Assembly (NCBI GenBank): GCA_946534455.1
Contig: CAMNCR010000119.1
Span: forward strand, 1-5,497
Source: an uncultured Clostridia bacterium
Lineage (GTDB): Bacteria > Bacillota > Clostridia > Christensenellales > Aristaeellaceae
DNA: 5,497 nt
Direction: 5' to 3'
The translations under genes were made by a program, and so were the position numbers. This document shows positions 1 through 4,686 of the stretch, in pieces. The notes beneath the pieces were generated by a model that saw only the letters and a list, made by a program, of their open reading frames with translations, did no database searches and had not been told where the DNA came from. Position 1 is the first letter of the stretch. Each line of letters starts with the position of its first letter.

Positions 1-26
1 GGGTTTTTCTTGAATTCAATGCATAT

Positions 27-824
27 TTATTCGTCATTTCTGCACTTTTCCTGTTCTGCCGGCCCCCCGCTCCCCGTCGGAAGGCCCGTCTCCCGGTCCA
101 GCCGCTTCAGCGCGCTTTCCCGCACCCCCGGCGTCAGCCGGTAGCGGGTGGGATCAAACCCGGGATCGCCTTCCAGCTTCCGGAAGACGGCCATCTTGAT
201 GGGCACCCCCAGGCGCATGTATTTCTCCTCATGCTCGGACACATAGTTCGGCGTGAAGCCCGCCCGGTGAAGGTCATGCGTCAGATACACCGTTTCGAAC
301 CCGCACAGGTCAAAGTACACCAGGGAATCCTCAAACAGCGTATCGTCGTCCGTTTTGAACCAGATTTCCCCTCCCTCCGCCAGAAAGCCGCGATACTGCA
401 TCAGCTGCCTCGGATGCGTCAGCCGCCGCTTGGCATGCTTGGGGTGCTCCGTCCAGGGATTGCAGAAATGAATATATATCCTCTCCGCCCGGTCCTCCTC
501 CCCGAACTGCTCCTCAATCCGGCAGATATCCGTCTGCAGGATCTGCACATTCGCAACCTGCTCCCCGCAGGTCCGGACCACGTTCCGTCTCGCGTCCCCC
601 AGCACATCCGCGCTCAGATCCGCGAGGACGTAGTTGATTTCCGGATGCTCGGCCACCATCTGGGCGGAGCTCACGCCCTTGCCGCAGCCCATCTCCACAT
701 GCAGCGGCCTGTCCGGCTCCGCGAACCGCTGCCGCCAGGCGTTCCGGCGGCTCACACCCTTCGCCGTGAACCAGGGGCAGGCCGCCAGCTCGGGCCGCGC
801 CCATTTTTTGGTTCTCATGTGCAT
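27..824 (-). CDS. trmB: tRNA (guanine-N7-)-methyltransferase TrmB
   Basis: This cytoplasmic enzyme transfers a methyl group from S-adenosylmethionine to N7 of guanosine 46 in the tRNA variable loop. The 265-residue product shows the family landmarks in order: an N-terminal WARPEL block (8-13), the SAM-binding motif VEMGCGKG (43-50), FCNPW (120-124) followed by KRRLTH (132-137), FKTDD (156-160), and a C-terminal substrate-binding stretch at 191-209 of the T-x-Y-E...G-x-P-I type. FCNPW replaces the FxDPW of the E. coli and B. subtilis enzymes; I believe this is common in Clostridia. One extra residue seems to lie between PW and KRR compared with those enzymes. About 45 residues follow the usual end of the domain, so it is longer than the usual 215-240. 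The ATG at 824 is chosen because AGGAGG lies 10 nt upstream; the second ATG (818) would be 16 nt away. It overlaps the upstream regulator gene by 10 nt and is probably co-transcribed and translationally coupled with it. Family assignment is firm; the tail has no assigned function. Confidence 0.95.
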   Translation of the reverse strand: MHMRTKKWARPELAACPWFTAKGVSRRNAWRQRFAEPDRPLHVEMGCGKGVSSAQMVAEHPEINYVLADLSADVLGDARRNVVRTCGEQVANVQILQTDICRIEEQFGEEDRAERIYIHFCNPWTEHPKHAKRRLTHPRQLMQYRGFLAEGGEIWFKTDDDTLFEDSLVYFDLCGFETVYLTHDLHRAGFTPNYVSEHEEKYMRLGVPIKMAVFRKLEGDPGFDPTRYRLTPGVRESALKRLDRETGLPTGSGGPAEQEKCRNDE

Positions 825-1900
825 TGTCTGATCTCCTCCTGCGTCTTTCTCCTCTCCTCCCGGCGGATGCGGTTGATGTGCCGTTCAAAATCGCCGCTGT
901 CCACCAGGCTGGCCAGCACGTACTGCTCGAAGGCGGGCACCGTGCACGAATAGAATCCGATCTTCGCCCGGAAGGCGTCCAGCCGGCTTTCCGGAATGAC
1001 CATGTAGCCGATGCGCAGCGAGGGGGAAATGGTCCGGCTGAAGGTGTTCAGATAGATCACGTTATCCTTCTCCGCCGCAGTGAACACGGTTTCCTCCGGC
1101 TTTCTCAGCAGGGAAAACTCGGATTCGAAATCATCCTCCACCACAAACCGGTCCCCCGCCTCCGCCCACTTCAGATATTCCGCGCGCTTGGAGGCGGTGG
1201 CGGTCACGCCGCTGGGAAAGCTGCGGTACGGGGTGATATGCAGCACCGAGGCCCGGGTTCTGCGCAGCGCCGCGGACTGAATGCCGTTCCGGCCCAGGGG
1301 CAGCAGCTCGCAGGTGACGCCCCTGGCCCGGTACACCTGCTCGATCTTTTCATAGGAGGGGGATTCGATGGCGAAAACCCGGTCCGCCCCCAGCGCCTCC
1401 ACCACCAGCCCATACAGATATTCCGCGCCGGCGCCCACATAGATGCATTCCGGCCGGACCTGCATGCCGCGGTTTCTGCCCAGATACCGGCTGATCGCCC
1501 GGCGCAGCTCCTCGCAGCCCTGGTTGGGCGGCTTGCTCATCAGCGCCTCCCCGTAGTCCGTCAGCACGCGCCGCATCGTCCTTGCCAGCACGGAGAAGGG
1601 AAAGGTTCTCTCCCCGCCGGGGACCGACGCGCCCCGGGGCTCCGCCTCGGGCGGAGCGGACACGGCAAAGCCGTCCTCCGCCTGATAGATGATATAGTAT
1701 CCGCTTCGGGGCCTGGCTTCGATGTAGCCCTCCTGGCAGAGCAGCTCCAGGCTGTGCTCCACCGTCACGACGCTCAGCCCGTAGTCCCGGGCCAGCTGCC
1801 TGCGGGAGGTCAGCCTCTCCCCCGCGGCCCGGTCGCCCCGTCGGATCTCCTCCCGCAGGGTTTCGTACAGCTCCAGGTAGGCCGGTTTATGTTCCTTCAT
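815..1900 (-). CDS. MocR/GntR-type transcriptional regulator with aminotransferase-like domain, lysine replaced and C-terminus short
   Basis: This is a DNA-binding regulator fusing a GntR-type winged helix (about 1-75; SRRQLARDYGLSVVTVEHS at 32-50, wing ending in RSGYYI) to a fold-type I aminotransferase-like domain (about 98-361). Landmarks of the second domain are NQGCEELR (126-133), a GAGAEYLYG ligand loop (156-164), ESPSYEK (179-185), TPYRSFPSGV (223-232), VEDDFESEF (254-262) and NTFSRTISPSLRIGY (285-299). In MocR proteins the last motif reads FSK, the lysine forming the Schiff base with pyridoxal phosphate; here it is FSR (R289, codon CGG). The protein stops at 361, whereas classical MocR proteins have about 450-500 residues, so most of the small C-terminal subdomain is absent. 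Both features may be normal for a clostridial subfamily. An in-frame TAA at 1907-1909 makes ATG 1900 the first possible ATG start; its AAAAGGAG (1917-1924) is 16 nt upstream, which is far. The divergent ECF S-component is the likely target, with autoregulation through the dyad at 1922-1949. Confidence 0.86.
   Translation of the reverse strand: MKEHKPAYLELYETLREEIRRGDRAAGERLTSRRQLARDYGLSVVTVEHSLELLCQEGYIEARPRSGYYIIYQAEDGFAVSAPPEAEPRGASVPGGERTFPFSVLARTMRRVLTDYGEALMSKPPNQGCEELRRAISRYLGRNRGMQVRPECIYVGAGAEYLYGLVVEALGADRVFAIESPSYEKIEQVYRARGVTCELLPLGRNGIQSAALRRTRASVLHITPYRSFPSGVTATASKRAEYLKWAEAGDRFVVEDDFESEFSLLRKPEETVFTAAEKDNVIYLNTFSRTISPSLRIGYMVIPESRLDAFRAKIGFYSCTVPAFEQYVLASLVDSGDFERHINRIRREERRKTQEEIRQCT
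835..840 (-). promoter_or_regulatory. Ribosome binding site of trmB, inside the upstream regulator gene
   Basis: On the minus strand this reads AGGAGG, with 10 nt to the ATG at 824. It lies in the last codons of the MocR-like gene, so ribosomes finishing that gene pass over it. It favours the first of two closely spaced ATG codons as the trmB start. Confidence 0.8.
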
Positions 1901-1921
1901 CTGGTCTTATGTTTTTCTCCT

Positions 1922-1949
1922 TTTCTGGCACTTTTCACAAGGCCAGAAA
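1922..1949. promoter_or_regulatory. Inverted repeat, candidate operator in the divergent control region
   Basis: TTTCTGGC (1922-1929) and GCCAGAAA (1942-1949) are perfect 8-bp arms with a 12-bp spacer, so the arm centres are 20 bp apart, about two helical turns. The repeat encloses the -35 box of the plus-strand promoter and covers the predicted start site of the minus-strand transcript. A dimeric protein bound here could repress both genes. The adjacent MocR-like regulator is the natural candidate, but this link is inferred. The 12-nt loop and lack of a T-run on the right side argue against a terminator. Confidence 0.5.
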
Positions 1950-1960
1950 GAGCTTATACT
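1932..1960 (+). promoter_or_regulatory. Predicted sigma-A promoter for the ECF S-component gene
   Basis: TTTTCA (1932-1937), a 17-nt spacer and TATACT (1955-1960) match the sigma-A pattern at 4 of 6 and 5 of 6 positions. The start site would be near 1967, leaving a leader of only about 38 nt. That is too short for a known vitamin riboswitch, so control by a protein is more likely. Confidence 0.6.
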
Positions 1961-1979
1961 ACCGGCAGCCTTTCGTCAA
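1953..1979 (-). promoter_or_regulatory. Predicted sigma-A promoter for the MocR-like gene and trmB
   Basis: Reading on the minus strand, TTGACG (1974-1979) is followed after 15 nt by TATAAG (1953-1958). The spacer is short. The start site would fall near 1946, giving a leader of about 46 nt before the ATG at 1900. The -10 box overlaps the -10 box of the divergent promoter. Confidence 0.5.
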
Positions 1980-1990
1980 GGGCATTTTTC

Positions 1991-1998
1991 GGAGGTGA
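1991..1998 (+). promoter_or_regulatory. Strong ribosome binding site that fixes a GTG start
   Basis: GGAGGTGA is fully complementary to the 16S rRNA tail and lies 6 nt before the GTG at 2005. No ATG is suitably placed nearby, so this site decides the start of the S-component gene. Confidence 0.85.
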
Positions 1999-2004
1999 TT
2001 TCGC

Positions 2005-2574
2005 GTGAAGAAGCAGCAGCTTTCCCTGACCCACATTGTTTTCGGCGCCGTGATGGCCGCCATGGTGTATGTGGTCACGCTCTTCCGTTTCCCGTTTCTG
2101 GGCTCCAAGGTGCATCTGGCCAACGCCGTCTGCCTGCTCAGCGGCATGCTGCTGGGGCCGGTGCCGGGGGGCGTGGCGGCCGGCCTGGGCTCCGCGCTCT
2201 ATGATGCCTTCACCGGCTACGATGTCATCAACGTGCTGATCACCTTTGTCAGCAAGTTCGCCATGGCCTGGGTCTGCGGCCGGCTGCTGGGCAGCGCCGT
2301 CGTCAGCCTCCGCCGGGCGGACCGCACCGTGATCGCCAGCATCGTCGGTGCCCTGACCTATGTCCTGCTCTACATGCTCAAGACCTTCATCTACCAGCGC
2401 TATGTCTACGCCTTTCCGATGGACGCCGTGGGCGCCACCCTGGTCAGCAAGCTCATTCCCTCCCTCATCAACGCCCTGGCCGCGGTCATTGCCGCTCCGG
2501 TCTTCTATCACGCGGTGGTTCCCGCGCTGAAGGCCTCGGGCCTGCTGCGCCGGCTGCAGTCCCCGGAGGCCTGA
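2005..2574 (+). CDS. ECF transporter S-component (substrate-binding membrane subunit), substrate unknown
   Basis: This is the substrate-capture subunit of an energy-coupling factor importer, which brings vitamins or related micronutrients into the cell. The 189-residue product is almost wholly hydrophobic with about six helices (roughly 9-28, 38-52, 54-69, 73-96, 108-129 and 145-174). Helix 1 contains an A-x-x-x-A motif (A15-A19), which in S-components packs against the T subunit. The block KVHLANAVCLLSGMLLGP (35-52) followed by GLGSALYDAFTGY (60-72) resembles the ECF-ribofla_trS (PF07155-like) group, whose members carry varied substrates. The start is GTG, supported by the ribosome binding site at 1991. 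No EcfA ATPase or EcfT gene is nearby, so it probably shares a central module encoded elsewhere (group II arrangement). Divergence from a MocR-like regulator suggests a B6 vitamer or another small ligand sensed by that protein, but the sequence does not settle the substrate. Confidence 0.88.
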   Translation: MKKQQLSLTHIVFGAVMAAMVYVVTLFRFPFLGSKVHLANAVCLLSGMLLGPVPGGVAAGLGSALYDAFTGYDVINVLITFVSKFAMAWVCGRLLGSAVVSLRRADRTVIASIVGALTYVLLYMLKTFIYQRYVYAFPMDAVGATLVSKLIPSLINALAAVIAAPVFYHAVVPALKASGLLRRLQSPEA

Positions 2575-2600
2575 GGCTCCGTCCTCCCGCAGAAAGGGAA

Positions 2601-2629
2601 TTGAATTCATCCGCCGGTTTCGCTATAAT
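2601..2629 (+). promoter_or_regulatory. Near-consensus sigma-A promoter for the small membrane protein gene
   Basis: TTGAAT (2601-2606), a 17-nt spacer and a perfect TATAAT (2624-2629) lie 27 nt after the S-component stop. The start site would be near 2636. This gives the next gene its own transcript, although read-through from the S-component gene is possible because no T-tailed hairpin lies between them. Confidence 0.75.
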
Positions 2630-2640
2630 GAGCGTATTCC

Positions 2641-2661
2641 GGGCGCGGCTTCTGCGCGCCC
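2641..2661 (+). other. Leader hairpin 1
   Basis: GGGCGCG (2641-2647) pairs perfectly with CGCGCCC (2655-2661) around a 7-nt loop. It begins about 5 nt after the predicted start site. No T-run follows, so it is not an intrinsic terminator. It may stabilise the 5' end of the mRNA or be part of a larger leader fold. Confidence 0.5.
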
Positions 2662-2673
2662 TCAGGTCAGGCT

Positions 2674-2712
2674 CCGCGCCTCCCCCCGGCCTCCGGAGGC
2701 GGAGAAGCGCGG
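2674..2712 (+). other. Leader hairpin 2 with nested palindrome
   Basis: CCGCGCCTCC (2674-2683) can pair with GGAG (2701-2704) and GCGCGG (2707-2712), leaving a two-A bulge (2705-2706). The enclosed segment contains the 12-nt palindrome GCCTCCGGAGGC (2689-2700). The structure ends 7 nt before the ribosome binding site AAAGGAG (2719-2725). No T-run follows. Its function is unknown. Confidence 0.45.
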
Positions 2713-2733
2713 AACCGCAAAGGAGTCGATCAT

Positions 2734-3213
2734 ATGCAGGAACTCTATACGGCGGATATGCTTTCCGCCCTGCGCGCGCAGCGCAAAAAGCGTCTGCTGC
2801 TGCTGGGCGTCTTTTCCCTGGTGCTGCTGGGGCTGATCGTCTGGTCCTTCCTGGCCCGGGTGCAGGTGCTCTCCGTCGCTCTGCTGATGCTGCTGGGCTT
2901 TGCCGCCATCTTCGTGCTGGAAATGCTCTGCCGGCCCATCCGCCTCTATGAGCGGCTGATCGAGGCGGCGCTGTCCGGCCGCTCTCACACGGAGACCATG
3001 ATCTTCGATCATCTGGAGCCCGACGTCTCCCTGGTGGACGGCATTTCCTGCCGCAGCCTGGTGTTTCTGGGGGAAGCGGATAAGCACGGCACCCGGGACC
3101 GGATGTTCTACTGGGATAACCGCCTGCCCCTGCCCGCCTTCCGGGAGGGGGACAGCGTCAGCCTCCGCTACACCGGGAAAAACATCATCGGCTATGAAAT
3201 TCTCTCTGCCTGA
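2734..3213 (+). CDS. Unrecognised small membrane protein, two helices plus cytoplasmic beta-rich domain
   Basis: I do not recognise this 159-residue protein. After a short N-terminus with a basic patch (RAQRKKR, 14-20) come two hydrophobic helices, about 21-40 and 45-65, separated by only a few residues, so they form a hairpin. Both ends should be cytoplasmic by the positive-inside rule. Residues 67-85 look helical and amphipathic. Residues 87-159 are soluble, with alternating hydrophobic patterns suggesting a small beta-barrel or OB-like fold: SLVDGISCRSLVFLGE (99-114), a charged turn DKHGTRDR (116-123), FYWDNRLPLP (125-134) and a terminal strand SLRYTGKNIIGYEIL (143-157). The general plan recalls NfeD-like membrane hairpin plus OB proteins, but that is only an analogy. 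The start has AAAGGAG 8 nt upstream and a strong promoter at 2601. Its stop directly abuts that of the convergent DUF4340 gene. The good signals and sensible topology support a real gene. Confidence 0.8.
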   Translation: MQELYTADMLSALRAQRKKRLLLLGVFSLVLLGLIVWSFLARVQVLSVALLMLLGFAAIFVLEMLCRPIRLYERLIEAALSGRSHTETMIFDHLEPDVSLVDGISCRSLVFLGEADKHGTRDRMFYWDNRLPLPAFREGDSVSLRYTGKNIIGYEILSA

Positions 3214-4680
3214 TCAGGGCAGCTCCGGCATGCCGCCCCGGATCAGATAGAACAGCGCGGCGCCGTCCACCACCACCGCATCATGCATGCTGTCAAAGGT
3301 GCATAGCTCAACCGTATGCATTCCGCCGTTCACCGTGCGGAATGCATATTTTTGATGTGCCGGCCCCCAGGCCGCGTCCTCCGGCAGCCTCCCGGTGCAG
3401 TTCACCGTCAGCATTCTCTGATAGGCCGCGGCGAAGGCGTCCATGGAGATTTCCGTGCCGTTTTTCAGGCAGCGCCGCTGCGCGCCGTCCGCCTTTTCGT
3501 CCGTTCCTTCCGGCTCCTCCAGGACATAGGTCACGGTTTCCGTCTCCGTTTCCACCGTCAGGCTTTCCAGGGAATCCAGCGGCGTCAGCACCGGGTAGCG
3601 TGCTGCGGTGTCCATCGGGTCCGTCGTGAGAAACGCGTTCAGCGAGGTCAGGCTCATCGTGGCGATTTCCTTCCCGAAGCGCACCGCCCGGGTCACCTCG
3701 CCCACCGGCGCGCCGATGCGGAAAAACAGGGTCTCCTCCTCCCAGTCCTGCACGTCATAGACGCCCTGCTCCGACACCGTGCCCGTCGATCCCGCCGCGA
3801 AATGCAGCGTCAGGCTCTCGCCCTCTCCCGCCAGGCTGTAGTCGGCGAGGCGGTCCTCCGTCGCCTCTCCCAGGTACATGCCCAGGACCAGTTTGCCGGC
3901 GTTTTCCTTCAGTCCCCGGATGGCATCCTCATCCGCCGCGTAGACGAAGGGCGCCGTCACGCGCCAGGCGGTGCCCGCGTCGGCATCCGTCACCGCGCCC
4001 GCCAGCGTCCATTCCGCGGCGATCCGGCCATCCGTCCCCGTGACCGTGATCCGGTCCAGCAGCGCGGTGCGGATCTCCGGCTGCTCCACGGGGTGGAGCA
4101 GCGCCTTTTCCACCCGCAGGGTCTGCACGAGGCCCACGCTGACCCCCAGCAGCCGGGCGTCTCCGTCCAGCAGCATATAGTGCAGCCGGCCCTCGGAGCC
4201 GGTCACGGCGTCGCCGATGCGCACGCGCCGTTCGGTCCCGTCCTCCGTGCGCCAGGCCACCTCCACCTCCGGATCCGCCAGCCCGAAGTCAGCCAGCCGG
4301 TCCTCGTAGGCCGCCGCTTCCTCCGTCAGCACCTCTTCATATTCCAGCGCCTGCAGCGACTCCACCAGCGGATCCGTCAGCAGCGGATCCATCGTCCAGC
4401 TCCCGTCCTCCGCCAGCGAATAGCCCCCGTCCTCCCTGCGGACGGCCCGCCAGGCTTCCTCGCCCCGCAGCTTCAGCGTCAGCTCCGTCACCGGTCCCGC
4501 CGCCGCGGGAATCAGTTCCCCTCCCGCAGCGCCCTTCGGGCCCTCTCCCGCCGGGGCCTGCTCCTGCCTGAGCCATATCAGTCCCAGCGCCAGGAGCACG
4601 AGCGCCGCCAGCATCCCGGCCAGCGCCTTCCCCCTGCCGATCCGGCGCCCCCGGGGCGTTCTCCGTTCCACCTTCTGCAT
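3214..4680 (-). CDS. DUF4340 domain-containing protein, membrane-anchored ABC-operon partner
   Basis: This 488-residue protein has a basic N-terminus (RRTPRGRRIGRGK, 6-18), one membrane anchor (about 19-37), then a large extracytoplasmic region. Residues 64-190 match the DUF4340 pattern: a strand pair with a tryptophan (SLAEDGSWTM, 88-97), a DPL...L helix (98-113), LADFGLADPEVEV (129-141), and RVRIGDAV followed by YMLLDGDARLLGV (152-180). The repeat-like continuation to about residue 480 fits the extended forms of this family. DUF4340 proteins commonly sit next to GldG-type proteins in operons with an ABC ATPase and permease, and this gene follows a GldG-like gene by 6 nt. The molecular role is not known. 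The ribosome binding site is weak: AAAGGG ends 14 nt upstream inside the preceding gene, so coupled translation is likely. An ATG at 4690 that overlaps the upstream stop is in another frame and opens only a low-complexity Gly/Ala/Arg shadow reading. Confidence 0.86.
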   Translation of the reverse strand: MQKVERRTPRGRRIGRGKALAGMLAALVLLALGLIWLRQEQAPAGEGPKGAAGGELIPAAAGPVTELTLKLRGEEAWRAVRREDGGYSLAEDGSWTMDPLLTDPLVESLQALEYEEVLTEEAAAYEDRLADFGLADPEVEVAWRTEDGTERRVRIGDAVTGSEGRLHYMLLDGDARLLGVSVGLVQTLRVEKALLHPVEQPEIRTALLDRITVTGTDGRIAAEWTLAGAVTDADAGTAWRVTAPFVYAADEDAIRGLKENAGKLVLGMYLGEATEDRLADYSLAGEGESLTLHFAAGSTGTVSEQGVYDVQDWEEETLFFRIGAPVGEVTRAVRFGKEIATMSLTSLNAFLTTDPMDTAARYPVLTPLDSLESLTVETETETVTYVLEEPEGTDEKADGAQRRCLKNGTEISMDAFAAAYQRMLTVNCTGRLPEDAAWGPAHQKYAFRTVNGGMHTVELCTFDSMHDAVVVDGAALFYLIRGGMPELP

Positions 4681-4686
4681 CTTCGG

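Noticed and set aside
10..19. Palindrome TTGAATTCAA just beyond the trmB stop
   Set aside because: It is short and AT-rich, without a hairpin loop or T-run on the minus-strand side; too little flanking sequence is present to judge it.
824..2008. Long plus-strand open frame (394 codons) opposite the regulator gene
   Set aside because: It is an antisense shadow of the MocR-like gene in GC-rich DNA; its translation is His/Arg/Gly/Pro-rich without domain motifs, and no ribosome binding site supports it.
2564..2581. Small inverted repeat CGGAG/CTCCG around the S-component stop codon, considered as a terminator
   Set aside because: The stem is only 5 bp, the loop is 8 nt, and no T-run follows.
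1954..2610. Minus-strand open frame (218 codons) opposite the S-component gene
   Set aside because: The translation is Asp/Gly/His/Gln-rich, typical of the antisense of a membrane protein, and it would run through the divergent promoters.
2601..2951. Plus-strand open frame starting TTG in the promoter region of the small membrane protein gene
   Set aside because: It starts within the -35 box, upstream of the predicted transcript start, has no ribosome binding site, and becomes Ala/Arg/Pro-rich shadow sequence.
4366..4392. Repeated CAGCGGATCC motif within the DUF4340 gene
   Set aside because: It encodes two D-P-L segments of the protein (98-105) and reflects codon reuse, not a DNA repeat element.
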